A stretch of 64,000 nucleotides of DNA, from assembly GCF_039537665.1 (NCBI RefSeq), contig NZ_BAABAY010000002.1, forward strand, positions 558,001 through 622,000, in the 5' to 3' direction. Made by a program: the position numbers and the translations under genes. Positions 18,945-28,526 of the stretch are shown here, in pieces. This stretch comes from Gaetbulibacter_A aestuarii (lineage in GTDB: Bacteria; Bacteroidota; Bacteroidia; Flavobacteriales; Flavobacteriaceae). The notes under the pieces are model-generated. The model searched no databases. It saw nothing but the letters and a program-made list of their open reading frames with translations, and had not been told where the DNA came from. The first letter of the stretch is position 1. The number at the start of each line of letters is the position of its first letter.

Positions 18945-20081
18945 ATGAAAATAGGAATTGTATGTTACCCAACCTTCGGTGGAAGTGGCGTAGTAGCCAC
19001 AGAACTGGGTCTGGAATTATCCAAACGGGGTCATGAAATTCATTTTATAACCTACAGCCAACCTGTGAGGTTAGAATTATTAAGTAACCATGTTCATTAC
19101 CATGAAGTGAATGTACCGGAATATCCTTTGTTCCATTATCAACCTTATGAGTTGGCACTATCCAGTAAACTTGTGGATATGGTTAAATTACATCAGATCG
19201 ATATTTTACACGTGCATTATGCCATTCCGCATGCTTATGCTGCTTATATGGCCAAAAAAATGTTGCTTGAAGAAGGTATTCATGTTCCTATCGTAACCAC
19301 GTTGCATGGTACAGATATTACCTTGGTAGGAAGTCATCCATTCTACAAACCTGCGGTGACCTTCAGTATCAACAAATCAGATTCGGTTACGGCGGTATCT
19401 CAGAGCTTGAAGGATGATACTTTACGTCTTTTCAATATTAAAAATGATATTCATGTTGTGCCGAACTTTATTGATCTGGAAAAATATAAATTTTCATTTA
19501 CCGACTGTCAAAGAGCTATGATGGCTGAAGAAAATGAAAAAATAATTACGCATGTTAGTAATTTACGACCGGTAAAACGAGTATTGGATGTTATCCGAAT
19601 ATTTAATAATATCCAAAAGGAAATTCCGGCTAAATTAATGTTGATTGGTGAAGGGCCTGAACGGGAAAAAATTGTAGCCTTATGTAAGAAACTGAATATT
19701 TACGATAAAGTTGTTTTTCTTGGGAAAAGTAATGAGATCGACAAGATCCTATGTTTTAGCGATCTATTCTTATTGCCATCTCAAACGGAAAGTTTTGGTC
19801 TTGCAGCATTAGAAGCTATGGCTTCTGGCGTACCGGTAATTTCTAGTAATACAGGAGGGATACCCGAAGTTAATGAGCAAGGGTATTCCGGATTTTTGAG
19901 TAATGTTGGAGATATTGCCGAAATGACCAAAAATGCCTTGTATATATTAAAAAGCGAAGAACGTTTAAAAACCTTTAAAGCTCAGGCAAGACAGCAGGCT
20001 CAAAAGTTTAACGTGCACAAAATTGTTCCGATTTACGAAAAAATTTACCAAGATACTTTGGAGAAATGTTTGATCTCCTAA
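18945..20081 (+). CDS. bshA: N-acetyl-alpha-D-glucosaminyl L-malate synthase
   Basis: BshA joins UDP-GlcNAc and L-malate in the first step of bacillithiol synthesis. At 378 aa it has the usual length of this GT4 glycosyltransferase. The start is GIVCYPTFGGSGVVATELG, followed by TLHGTDITLVG, and the nucleotide-sugar site has ESFGLAALEAMASGVPV near 284-300. It lies 52 bp after the GH3 fusion gene and could share its transcript. A bidirectional hairpin at 20087-20117 ends it. bshB and bshC are not in the window. Presence of bshA implies the cell uses bacillithiol as its low-molecular-weight thiol. Confidence 0.95.
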   Translation: MKIGIVCYPTFGGSGVVATELGLELSKRGHEIHFITYSQPVRLELLSNHVHYHEVNVPEYPLFHYQPYELALSSKLVDMVKLHQIDILHVHYAIPHAYAAYMAKKMLLEEGIHVPIVTTLHGTDITLVGSHPFYKPAVTFSINKSDSVTAVSQSLKDDTLRLFNIKNDIHVVPNFIDLEKYKFSFTDCQRAMMAEENEKIITHVSNLRPVKRVLDVIRIFNNIQKEIPAKLMLIGEGPEREKIVALCKKLNIYDKVVFLGKSNEIDKILCFSDLFLLPSQTESFGLAALEAMASGVPVISSNTGGIPEVNEQGYSGFLSNVGDIAEMTKNALYILKSEERLKTFKAQARQQAQKFNVHKIVPIYEKIYQDTLEKCLIS

Positions 20082-20086
20082 TGAGA

Positions 20087-20117
20087 TAAAAAAAAGCGCC
20101 CAAGAGGCGCTTTTTTT
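20087..20117. terminator. bidirectional terminator between bshA and the facing OMP gene
   Basis: An A-run leads into AAGCGCC (20094-20100), a 5-nt loop, and GGCGCTT (20106-20112), followed by a T-run. It can serve both convergent genes. Confidence 0.9.
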
Positions 20118-20137
20118 ATGTATTGAAATACTTTCTA

Positions 20138-20623
20138 TTAGAATCTGTAACGGATACCTAATGCAATATCAAAATCTAAATTGTCATTGTAGTTACCAAA
20201 AGCAAATTCTGGTCTGGCATCCAATGATATTTGTAGTGGGATATCAAAATTATATTCTATACCGATGTCACCAGCTCCAAAAATAAAGGTTTCGCTACCG
20301 TTATAGCCTGGAAAATCAGGTTTATAATCATATGAGGCTACTCCTCCACCAACACCGGCATACCAGTTAAAGTTACCGTCTAATAACCATACCCATTGGT
20401 ATAATCCGGCTAAGCTGAAGCCATCAAAATTATTGTCGGAACGGAGTCCCAGGTCTAATTCTAAACGGTTGTTCATGCCCAATGCTCTTTGATAAGACAC
20501 CTCAGCACCAAAGCCGTTTCCGTCGCCTAAACGTAGTCCAAGGGCATTAGGAGAAATTTCCTGAGCCTGAGCAGTATAAGCAAAGGCAACTAATAAAAAG
20601 GTAATAAAAATTGATTTCTTCAT
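20138..20623 (-). CDS. small outer-membrane beta-barrel protein
   Basis: This 161-aa protein has a clear signal peptide (about 1-20, ending ..TAQAQ). Alternating amphipathic strands and a C-terminal ..GIRYRF with final Phe follow, the pattern of the outer-membrane beta-signal. The size suits an eight-stranded OmpW/OmpX-like barrel. No specific function can be read. It faces bshA across a shared terminator. A -7-like box TATTTTTG (minus strand, 20705-20712) lies 82 nt upstream of the start, which would give a longish leader. Confidence 0.85.
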   Translation of the reverse strand: MKKSIFITFLLVAFAYTAQAQEISPNALGLRLGDGNGFGAEVSYQRALGMNNRLELDLGLRSDNNFDGFSLAGLYQWVWLLDGNFNWYAGVGGGVASYDYKPDFPGYNGSETFIFGAGDIGIEYNFDIPLQISLDARPEFAFGNYNDNLDFDIALGIRYRF

Positions 20624-20771
20624 AAATTAAAATGTTTTGGTTTACTACTATATACGAGCCTTTCGCAAAAAAAGACCATATAATTTTTATTCATTTGGTT
20701 TAAACAAAAATAAGACCAAAATTGTAATTATCTTTATCCTTCAAAAAAAATAGTAGAATTTTCTTCATTAT

Positions 20772-23699
20772 ATGTCCTTAGAAAATCGCTTAGATATATT
20801 AAAATCGCATCTTACAGGCGAATTGCTTTTTGATGATCTCACAAAATCACTTTACGCCACAGATGCTTCGGTGTATCGCATGTTACCGCTTGCAGTCGCT
20901 TATCCAAAGAACAAGGCGGATATTAAGGTTTTAATTGCTTTTGCTCAAAAGAACAATACCAGTTTAATTCCACGCACAGCAGGAACCTCATTAGCAGGTC
21001 AGTGTGTTGGAGAAGGCATTGTTGTTGATGTTTCACGATATTTTACTGAGATCCTTGATTTTGATACAGAAGCTAAGACCATAACGGTTCAACCAGGAGT
21101 TGTACGCGATAGCCTGAATTCATATTTAAGACCGCATGGTTTATTTTTCGGACCGAATACATCCACTTCCAATCGTTGTATGATGGGAGGGATGGTAGGA
21201 AATAATTCCTCCGGAACAACCTCAATTCAATATGGCGTTACCCGAGATAAAATAATCCAGTTAAAAACAATTCTAAGTGATGGTTCAGAGGCTGTTTTCC
21301 ATAAAGTTTCGAGGGAAACTTTTCAACAAAAAACAAAAGAAAACAACTTAGAGGGTAAAATTTACAATACCATTTATAATGCTCTAAAATCAGAAACGGT
21401 TCAAAAGAGAATCATTGATAATTTTCCAAAACAATCCATTCACAGACGTAATACCGGATATGCCGTCGATGCTTTAATTAATTCGAACACCTTTAAAACG
21501 GCTGCGGAAGATTTTAATATGTGCCAGTTATTAGCAGGAAGTGAGGGTACTCTGGCTTTTACCACTGAAATTACGCTACAATTAGACGATCTGCCTCCGC
21601 AACACACCATCATGGTACCATTTCATTTTAATACCATTGAAAGTTGTCTGCAGGCTGTTGTTCCTGCAATGAAGCATCATTTGTACACCTGTGAAATGAT
21701 GGATAAAACCATTTTAGATTGTACAAAAAACAACCGAACGCAACAGGCTAACCGTCAATTTCTGGAGGGAGACCCAAAAGCGATCTTAATGTGCGAGGTG
21801 CGCGCAGAATCCGCGGAAGCGGTGGAACTGCTGGCTGAGAAATTAATAAAATCCGTTATGGCTTCCGGATGGAGTTATGCTGCCCCAATCCTTCGAGGAG
21901 AAGAAATCAATAAAGCTGTTGAGCTTCGAAAAGCGGGTTTAGGACTATTGGGGAACATTATTGGTGATAAAAAAGCTGTGGCTTGTATTGAGGATACAGC
22001 TGTGGATCTTGAAGATCTGTCATCATATATCTCGGAATTTAGTGCTCTAATGAACTCCTTTGATCAGGATGCTGTGTATTATGCTCATGCCGGTGCAGGC
22101 GAGTTGCATCTTCGACCCATACTTAATTTGAAAAAATCAAATGATGTTGCTTTATTCAAGGATATAACAACTTCAGTTGCCAAACTCGTGAAGAAATACC
22201 GTGGTTCCATGAGCGGTGAACATGGTGATGGCATTGTGCGATCTAGTTATATTCCTATGATGATCGGTGAGGAGAATTATCAACTTTTAAAGCACATAAA
22301 ATCAACATTCGATCCTCATAATATTTTTAATCCCGGTAAGATCGTAGATGCTTTACCCATGGACAAAAATTTGAGATATGACCCTGACCGTATTGAACCT
22401 CAAGTTGAAACCTTAATGGATTTTTCAGCTTCAGAAGGTATTTTGCGTGAGGCGGAAAAATGTAATGGTTCCGGTGATTGTAGAAAATTACCTGAGTTCG
22501 GTGGTACCATGTGCCCAAGTTACCGAGCCACTAAAAATGAAAAAGATACTACGCGGGCCAGAGCAAATGCGTTAAGAGAGTTTTTAACACATTCGAATAA
22601 AACCAATGCTTTTGATCACGAAGAATTAAAAGAAGTATTTGACCTTTGCTTAAGTTGTAAGGCTTGTGCCAGCGAATGCCCGAGTAGTGTGGATGTAGCC
22701 AGTTTAAAGGCGGAATTTCAATATCAGTATCAGAAAGCTCATGGTGTTTCTTTGAGAACCCAATTGTTTGCTTACAATGATACGATCAATAGATTCGGTG
22801 GCTGGATACCCGGAATAACAAATGCCTTGTATTCCAATAAAGTTACAGGCCACATATTGAAGTCTCTTGCAGGTATTGCCAAAGAGCGATCATTACCATT
22901 GGTGTCGAAAAGCACATTGCATAGTTGGTTTGAAAGCTTCAATAACTCAAAGTCACAAAAACTCTATATTAAAACGGTTTACCTCTTTAATGATGAATTT
23001 ACCAATCGTTTGGACACGAATATAGGTATCGATACCATTGAATTATTGGAGGCTCTTAATTATGAGGTCAAATTAATAGACCATACTGAATCCGGACGAA
23101 GTTTTATTTCCAAAGGGTTATTAAAACAGGCAAAAAAGTGTGCCAACACTAATGTAGCTGCCTTTAAGAATCTAGTTTCTGAAAACACCCCATTAATTGG
23201 TATTGAACCTTCCGCAATTTTAAGTTTTCGAGATGATTATTTAAAGTTGGCCGATGATCTGGAAGGCGCAAAATATCTGGCTAAAAACACCTTTTTGGTT
23301 GAAGAGTTTTTGGAAGCTGAAATTAAAAAAGGAAATATAAAACCGGAACAATTCACTAATGAAGTGAAAACGATCAAGTTTCATGGCCATTGCCATCAAA
23401 AAGCAATCAGTTCTGTAATGCCTAGTTTTTCTATTTTGAATTTACCTCAAAATTATAAGGTAACAGTAATACCGAGTGGTTGCTGTGGTATGGCGGGAAG
23501 TTTTGGTTACGAAAAAGAACATTACGAGGTTAGCATGACTATTGGTGAACAAACCTTATTTCCGGCCATTCGAAAAGCGAAAAATGAGGTTGTTATTTCT
23601 GCTAATGGAACGAGTTGCAGACATCAAATAAACGACGGTACCGGGAAAAAGGCATTTCACCCTATATCTATTCTTAGAGCGGCATTACGTCACCCCTAA
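20772..23699 (+). CDS. FAD-linked oxidase / Fe-S / CCG fusion protein (GlcD-GlcF or D-lactate dehydrogenase type)
   Basis: This 975-aa protein fuses three modules. An FAD_binding_4 domain (about 35-235; PRTAGTSLAGQ and GNNSSGT) is followed by an FAD-oxidase C-terminal domain (about 260-525; SGEHGDG). A ferredoxin-like dicluster segment follows, with CNGSGDC and CLSCKACASECP near 555-640. The C-terminal CCG domain (HGHCHQK, SGCCGMAGSFG) lies near 870-920. Such proteins oxidise 2-hydroxy acids (D-lactate, glycolate, D-2-hydroxyglutarate) and pass electrons through the Fe-S clusters to the quinone pool. There is no export signal. The exact substrate is uncertain. Confidence 0.93.
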   Translation: MSLENRLDILKSHLTGELLFDDLTKSLYATDASVYRMLPLAVAYPKNKADIKVLIAFAQKNNTSLIPRTAGTSLAGQCVGEGIVVDVSRYFTEILDFDTEAKTITVQPGVVRDSLNSYLRPHGLFFGPNTSTSNRCMMGGMVGNNSSGTTSIQYGVTRDKIIQLKTILSDGSEAVFHKVSRETFQQKTKENNLEGKIYNTIYNALKSETVQKRIIDNFPKQSIHRRNTGYAVDALINSNTFKTAAEDFNMCQLLAGSEGTLAFTTEITLQLDDLPPQHTIMVPFHFNTIESCLQAVVPAMKHHLYTCEMMDKTILDCTKNNRTQQANRQFLEGDPKAILMCEVRAESAEAVELLAEKLIKSVMASGWSYAAPILRGEEINKAVELRKAGLGLLGNIIGDKKAVACIEDTAVDLEDLSSYISEFSALMNSFDQDAVYYAHAGAGELHLRPILNLKKSNDVALFKDITTSVAKLVKKYRGSMSGEHGDGIVRSSYIPMMIGEENYQLLKHIKSTFDPHNIFNPGKIVDALPMDKNLRYDPDRIEPQVETLMDFSASEGILREAEKCNGSGDCRKLPEFGGTMCPSYRATKNEKDTTRARANALREFLTHSNKTNAFDHEELKEVFDLCLSCKACASECPSSVDVASLKAEFQYQYQKAHGVSLRTQLFAYNDTINRFGGWIPGITNALYSNKVTGHILKSLAGIAKERSLPLVSKSTLHSWFESFNNSKSQKLYIKTVYLFNDEFTNRLDTNIGIDTIELLEALNYEVKLIDHTESGRSFISKGLLKQAKKCANTNVAAFKNLVSENTPLIGIEPSAILSFRDDYLKLADDLEGAKYLAKNTFLVEEFLEAEIKKGNIKPEQFTNEVKTIKFHGHCHQKAISSVMPSFSILNLPQNYKVTVIPSGCCGMAGSFGYEKEHYEVSMTIGEQTLFPAIRKAKNEVVISANGTSCRHQINDGTGKKAFHPISILRAALRHP

Positions 23700-23702
23700 A
23701 GC

Positions 23703-24566
23703 TTAATCTACCTTTTCCTTTTTAGGCTTTTTGGCAGCTTGCTCAACGATGGTTATAGCCGCTATAAGATCTTGCATATCGAAGTTATCTTCTTGTTCGT
23801 TAACGCTGAATGGCGCTAATTTATCTTCGTTATAATGGTATATTTTCCAACGTTTGAATTGGTATTCCAAAGCTGTGAAATTTTCGATCCAATCCCCTGA
23901 ATTCAAATACATGGTTTTGCCATTCTTGGTTTCTATAAGCTCCATTTTAGGTTGATGAATATGTCCGCAAACCACATAATCATAGCCCTGTTCAATAGCC
24001 AAATGCGCTATTTCTCTTTCGTAGTCCTTGATAAATTTAATAGCACTTTTTACGCTGTTTTTTATTTTTTTAGATAAGGAAAAGCGTTCTCTACCTAATT
24101 TATGGGTAACCCAATTGATGTACCGGTTAAGAACGGTTAACAAGTCGTAACCATAACCGCCTAATTTAGCAAGCCATTTTGCGTGTTGAATTGAAAAATC
24201 GAAAACATCTCCATGGAAAAACCAGGCTTTTTTGCCATCAAGTTCTAAAACTATTTTATTTACGATTGAAATATTTCCAACCTCCGTGCCGTCAAATTTT
24301 CGAAAAACTTCATCGTGATTTCCGGTGATATAAATAATTTTAACGCCGTTAGCAGCCATATCAATTATTTTCTTTATCACTTTCAAATGGGATTTAGGAA
24401 AGTAACGTTTATTGAAATGCCAGGCATCAATAATATCGCCATTCAAGATCAAGGTTTTTGGGGCAATACTGTTGAGATATGTAAGTAAAGCTTTGGCCTG
24501 ACATCCATAGGTTCCCAAATGCACATCAGAAATAACAGCCAGTTCTATTTTTCTCTTAATAGTCAA
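23703..24566 (-). CDS. UDP-2,3-diacylglucosamine diphosphatase-like metallophosphoesterase (LpxH-type)
   Basis: This 287-aa protein has the full calcineurin-like metal set: SDVHLG near residue 14, NGDIID near 42, GNHDE near 82, and the late GHIHQPK near 202. This family is the Bacteroidota stand-in for LpxH, which cleaves UDP-2,3-diacylglucosamine to lipid X in lipid A synthesis. The protein is longer than E. coli LpxH and has a charged, Lys-rich tail. It ends 3 bp from the convergent FAD oxidase gene with no terminator between. Other lipid A genes are not nearby, so the assignment rests on family. Confidence 0.82.
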   Translation of the reverse strand: MTIKRKIELAVISDVHLGTYGCQAKALLTYLNSIAPKTLILNGDIIDAWHFNKRYFPKSHLKVIKKIIDMAANGVKIIYITGNHDEVFRKFDGTEVGNISIVNKIVLELDGKKAWFFHGDVFDFSIQHAKWLAKLGGYGYDLLTVLNRYINWVTHKLGRERFSLSKKIKNSVKSAIKFIKDYEREIAHLAIEQGYDYVVCGHIHQPKMELIETKNGKTMYLNSGDWIENFTALEYQFKRWKIYHYNEDKLAPFSVNEQEDNFDMQDLIAAITIVEQAAKKPKKEKVD

Positions 24567-24755
24567 TTCTTCGATTTATTTACGGTACAAATAACCTCAT
24601 TATATATTACGTAATGATTATGTAATAATTATTTATATATCAGTTTTTTGTTAACTTATTGTTATGCAAGGCTATTCAATGGTACAAATTTTAATTTAAA
24701 ACTAAGGTTTGATTCCTTAATTTGTTCTGAATCTTTATCATGGAATTTTAAAGGG

Positions 24756-24782
24756 TTGAATTCGAAAAAAGCTTTATTTTAG
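24756..24782 (+). promoter_or_regulatory. candidate aroC promoter
   Basis: TTG (24756-24758) and TATTTTAG (24775-24782, seven of eight to TAnnTTTG) are 16 nt apart, 14 nt before the aroC ATG. The spacing is slightly short. The rest of the 230-bp gap holds AT-rich DNA with a TTACGTAA palindrome near 24610. Confidence 0.45.
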
Positions 24783-24796
24783 CAAAAAATTATAGT

Positions 24797-25858
24797 ATGG
24801 CAGGAAATTGTTTCGGTAAACTTTTTAATCTTACAACTTACGGTGAATCTCATGGTCCGGCATTGGGCGGAGTTATTGATGGTTGCCCTCCGGGAATTTC
24901 TTTAGACCTCGAAGAAATTCAAAATGAATTAAATCGAAGAAAACCGGGACAATCTAAAATTGTAACGCAACGAAAGGAGCCTGATACTGTAGAATTTCAT
25001 TCCGGAATTTTTGAAGGTGTAACAACAGGAACACCTATAGGTTTTGTGATCAAGAATACTAATCAAAAGTCTAAGGATTATAGCCATATTAAGGATTCTT
25101 ATCGTCCAAGCCATGCCGATTATACTTATGACAAAAAATATGGCCTTCGTGATTATCGTGGAGGTGGGCGCAGTTCGGCGAGGGAAACTGCTTGTCGGGT
25201 AGTGGCAGGCGCTATTGCAAAGCAAGTTTTAAAAGACATAAAAATTACAGCCTACGTATCACGTGTGGGTACTATGGGACTCGATAAACCTTACGAAGAA
25301 TTGGATCTTACTCTGGTAGAATCGAATATTGTGCGTTGTCCTGATACCGAAATGGCTAAGAAAATGGAGGATTATATTAAAGAAGTACGAAGTAAGGGAG
25401 ATACCGTTGGTGGTGTGGTTAGTTGCGTTATTCAAAATGTTCCTGCAGGACTTGGTGAACCTGTCTTCGATAAACTTCATGCCGAATTAGGAAAAGCCAT
25501 GTTGTCAATTAACGCAGTAAAGGGCTTTGAATATGGAAGTGGATTCCATGGAAGCACAATGTATGGCAGCGATCATAATGATGCTTTTAATACCGACGGC
25601 ACAACCAAAACCAATTTTTCAGGTGGTATTCAGGGTGGCATAAGTAACGGTATGGACATTTACTTTAATGTGGCGTTTAAGCCCGTAGCTACGCTCATTC
25701 AGGAATATCAAACTATTGATAAAGAAGGAAAGGTTGTTAAAATGCAAGGCAAAGGACGTCATGATCCTTGCGTTGTTCCTCGTGCAGTGCCTATTGTAGA
25801 AGCCATGGCTGCTCTGGTGATTACCGATTTTTATCTGCTAAACAAAATTTATCAATAG
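24797..25858 (+). CDS. aroC: chorismate synthase
   Basis: AroC converts EPSP to chorismate with reduced FMN. At 353 aa it is full length. Family motifs are present: LTTYGESHGPALGGVIDGCP at the start, RPSHADYTYDKKYG near 101, and the GGGRSSARETACRV signature near 116-129. Chorismate is the precursor of menaquinone, whose genes lie further on (48.7-54.3 kb and 63.6 kb). The gene has its own candidate promoter. It is followed by an 86-bp gap before the transporter gene. Confidence 0.97.
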   Translation: MAGNCFGKLFNLTTYGESHGPALGGVIDGCPPGISLDLEEIQNELNRRKPGQSKIVTQRKEPDTVEFHSGIFEGVTTGTPIGFVIKNTNQKSKDYSHIKDSYRPSHADYTYDKKYGLRDYRGGGRSSARETACRVVAGAIAKQVLKDIKITAYVSRVGTMGLDKPYEELDLTLVESNIVRCPDTEMAKKMEDYIKEVRSKGDTVGGVVSCVIQNVPAGLGEPVFDKLHAELGKAMLSINAVKGFEYGSGFHGSTMYGSDHNDAFNTDGTTKTNFSGGIQGGISNGMDIYFNVAFKPVATLIQEYQTIDKEGKVVKMQGKGRHDPCVVPRAVPIVEAMAALVITDFYLLNKIYQ

Positions 25859-25944
25859 GAGGAGGATCTTTTCAATCTTTATTATTCCTATTGAAATACG
25901 TACCTTGTTGTTTTACAAACTAGAAAAACTGACTTAAATACGCT

Positions 25945-27270
25945 ATGAAGAAACTAGCATTACATTGGAAGATTATTATTGGTATGGTTCTCGGAATTAT
26001 TTTCGGGTTTATTTTAACCTCTGTTGAAGGTGGAAGAGGGTTTGTTGGAGACTGGATAGCACCTTTTGGAACCATTTTTATAAATCTTTTGAAGCTCATT
26101 GCGGTTCCTTTAATTTTAGCCTCTTTGATCAAAGGGATTTCTGATTTAAAAGATATTTCCAAGATCAAATCCATGGGTTTAAGAACCATTTCTATCTATA
26201 TTATTACGACCCTGGTAGCGATTATTATTGGTCTTACCATAGTAAATACAGTGCAGCCCGGAAAGGGGATGCCTCAGGATACCCTTCAAAAAATTGAGGA
26301 GCGCTATCAAAATGACGCCGGAGTGGCGGATAAATTAGAAAAGGCTTCTGCGCAGAAAGATGCCGGACCTTTGCAACCTTTGGTTGATATTTTTCCAAGT
26401 AATATATTTGAATCTTTTGCCAGTGCATCCATGCTCCAGGTTATTTTCTTTGCCTTGTTCGTGGGTATATGTTTACTTTTGATTGGTGAAAAAAAGGCAA
26501 AACCTTTAATCGATTTCTTTGATTCCCTAAATGAGGTCGTCATGAAAATGGTGGATCTTATTATGTTATTTGCGCCTTACGCCGTATTTGCTTTATTAGC
26601 GAATGTGATCGTTGCATTTGACGATCCTGATATTCTTTTAAAATTACTTATGTATTCACTTTGTGTGGTAGGTGGTCTTATCTTGATGATTTGTTTTTAC
26701 TTGTTACTTATTGGCGTGTACGTAAAAAAATCACCGATGTGGTTTTTACAACAAATCAGTCCGGCGCAACTATTGGCGTTCTCTACCAGTAGTAGTGCTG
26801 CAACACTGCCCGTTACCATGGAACGCGTTGAGGAACACCTGGGCGTAGATAAGGAGGTTTCTGGTTTCGTGCTTCCTGTAGGTGCTACCGTGAATATGGA
26901 TGGAACAAGTTTATACCAGGGTATTGCCGCGGTATTTATCATGCAGGTTATTTGGCCTGAAGGTTTAACTTTCACAAATCAATTGGTTATTATTCTAACG
27001 GCGCTTTTAGCTTCCATTGGAAGTGCAGCCGTACCTAGTGCAGGTATGGTTATGTTGGTGATTGTTTTAGAATCTATAGGTTTTCCGGCGGAATTATTAC
27101 CAATTGGACTAGCCCTGATTTTTGCAGTTGATCGCCCATTGGATATGTGTAGAACGGTTGTGAATGTTACCGGTGATGCAACGGTTTCCCTTATTGTTGC
27201 GAAATCTCTGGGCAAAATTCATGAGCCAAAACCTAAAGAATGGAACGACAATTACAATGAAGTAAAATAG
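25945..27270 (+). CDS. dicarboxylate/amino acid:cation symporter (DAACS family)
   Basis: This 441-aa inner-membrane transporter of the glutamate/aspartate/dicarboxylate sodium or proton symporter family has eight membrane helices and two re-entrant loops. The SSSAATLPVT segment of hairpin 1 is near residue 283, the NMDGTSLY motif of helix 7 near 316, and PSAGMVML of hairpin 2 near 355. The substrate (glutamate, aspartate or C4-dicarboxylate) is not resolved. The ATG at 25945 starts a typical short positive N-terminus. The rhodanese gene follows 17 bp later. Confidence 0.93.
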   Translation: MKKLALHWKIIIGMVLGIIFGFILTSVEGGRGFVGDWIAPFGTIFINLLKLIAVPLILASLIKGISDLKDISKIKSMGLRTISIYIITTLVAIIIGLTIVNTVQPGKGMPQDTLQKIEERYQNDAGVADKLEKASAQKDAGPLQPLVDIFPSNIFESFASASMLQVIFFALFVGICLLLIGEKKAKPLIDFFDSLNEVVMKMVDLIMLFAPYAVFALLANVIVAFDDPDILLKLLMYSLCVVGGLILMICFYLLLIGVYVKKSPMWFLQQISPAQLLAFSTSSSAATLPVTMERVEEHLGVDKEVSGFVLPVGATVNMDGTSLYQGIAAVFIMQVIWPEGLTFTNQLVIILTALLASIGSAAVPSAGMVMLVIVLESIGFPAELLPIGLALIFAVDRPLDMCRTVVNVTGDATVSLIVAKSLGKIHEPKPKEWNDNYNEVK

Positions 27271-27287
27271 AATTTATCAAAATTATC

Positions 27288-28109
27288 ATGAGTAACACCT
27301 TAAGCATAAACCATCCAATTGTTTCTGTGTCCTGGTTACATGATAATCTGGATGCTGATAATCTTGTGGTTTTAGATGGAACCATGGGGAAAAACCTCGA
27401 TGAGGCTTACTCGCAAATACCAAAGGCTCGTTTTTTCGATATTAAAAATAAATTTAGCAATACATCTGATCCTTTTCCTAATGCCTTTCCTTCAACAGAA
27501 CAATTTCAAAAGGAAGCTCAAACTTTAGGTATAAATTCCGATAGTGCCATTGTGGTTTACGATGATAAGGGTATTTATTCCAGTGCTCGTGTTTGGTGGT
27601 TATTCAAATCTTTCGGTCACAATAACGTCGCGGTCTTAAGTGGCGGGTTTCCGGCTTGGGAAAAAGCAGGGTACGCTACTGAAATAGCCAAATCCTATTC
27701 CGGTGAATCCGGGAATTTTAAAGCCGTACTTCAACCCAAAACCATGCAATTCTTTAAGGGTTTAAAAAGTGTGGTTCAAAATCATTCTCATAAAGTTGTG
27801 GATGCGCGTTCAGCAGATCGTTTTCAAGGTAAAGTTCCTGAGCCAAGAGCAGGATTGCGACAAGGAACAATTCCCGACTCTGTGAATTTACCTTTCACTG
27901 ATCTACTGGAAGACGGTCACCTTAAATCGAAGATCGAATTGGAAAAAGCACTTTATATGGTGGCTCAAAAAAATGATCCTGTAGTTTTTTCTTGTGGTTC
28001 GGGTATTACGGCCTGTGTGCTTGCATTAGGCGCATCAGTTGCCGGTTATAATAATATTTCAGTTTATGATGGTTCCTGGACCGAGTGGGGGACTTTAGTT
28101 GAAGACTGA
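27288..28109 (+). CDS. two-domain sulfurtransferase (rhodanese, SseA-like)
   Basis: This 273-aa protein carries two rhodanese domains (about 8-130 and 155-270). Only the second has a catalytic Cys, Cys236 in SCGSGITACV. The CGSGITA loop is the one typical of 3-mercaptopyruvate sulfurtransferase-like enzymes. It would move sulfane sulfur from mercaptopyruvate or thiosulfate to thiol acceptors or cyanide in the cytosol. It lies 17 bp after the symporter gene, a likely operon. It ends directly against the convergent DCC-family gene. Confidence 0.93.
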   Translation: MSNTLSINHPIVSVSWLHDNLDADNLVVLDGTMGKNLDEAYSQIPKARFFDIKNKFSNTSDPFPNAFPSTEQFQKEAQTLGINSDSAIVVYDDKGIYSSARVWWLFKSFGHNNVAVLSGGFPAWEKAGYATEIAKSYSGESGNFKAVLQPKTMQFFKGLKSVVQNHSHKVVDARSADRFQGKVPEPRAGLRQGTIPDSVNLPFTDLLEDGHLKSKIELEKALYMVAQKNDPVVFSCGSGITACVLALGASVAGYNNISVYDGSWTEWGTLVED

Positions 28110-28526
28110 TTATTCCAAAAATTTTGCTTTTAATTCAGGCGTCGGAACCATGCACTCCGCTTTCTTTCCAAACCATTTGTAGCGGTTCCTGGCTATAAAA
28201 TCGTAAATCCAATTTCTTAAAAATGTAGGAACAATAAAAAACACACACCACAAAGCATGTGGAAATCCTAAACGGTAAGCCACTTTTAAGGCGGCCGTAC
28301 TTTTATAATCCAAACCTTTTTCAGGGGTGTAAAGCAATACAGAATCAGTTTTTTGTGTATCGATATTAAATCGTTCAATCAATGCTTTGCCTGTATTACT
28401 TTGAAGCGCTGTAAACATGAATTGGTTCTTCTTATCGTATTTTATAACGTATTGTATACTGCTGTTGCAAAGATTGCAAACACCATCAAAAAGAATTAAA
28501 TATTTTCCCTGCGGAAGTTTTATCAT
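28110..28526 (-). CDS. DCC (DUF393) family thiol-disulfide oxidoreductase-like protein
   Basis: This 138-aa protein starts with the family signature FDGVCNLC, with the Cys17-x-x-Cys20 pair that gives the DCC family its name and a thioredoxin-like fold. A hydrophobic stretch lies near residues 88-105. The family is predicted to do thiol-disulfide exchange, but its biological role is not settled. Its ATG overlaps the stop of mutS2 (ATGA at 28523-28526), so the two genes are translationally coupled on the minus strand. Confidence 0.9.
   Translation of the reverse strand: MIKLPQGKYLILFDGVCNLCNSSIQYVIKYDKKNQFMFTALQSNTGKALIERFNIDTQKTDSVLLYTPEKGLDYKSTAALKVAYRLGFPHALWCVFFIVPTFLRNWIYDFIARNRYKWFGKKAECMVPTPELKAKFLE

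Noticed and set aside
25870..25896. TTTCAAT/ATTGAAA inverted repeat between aroC and the symporter gene
   Set aside because: A short AT-rich repeat with a 13-nt loop, easily due to chance.
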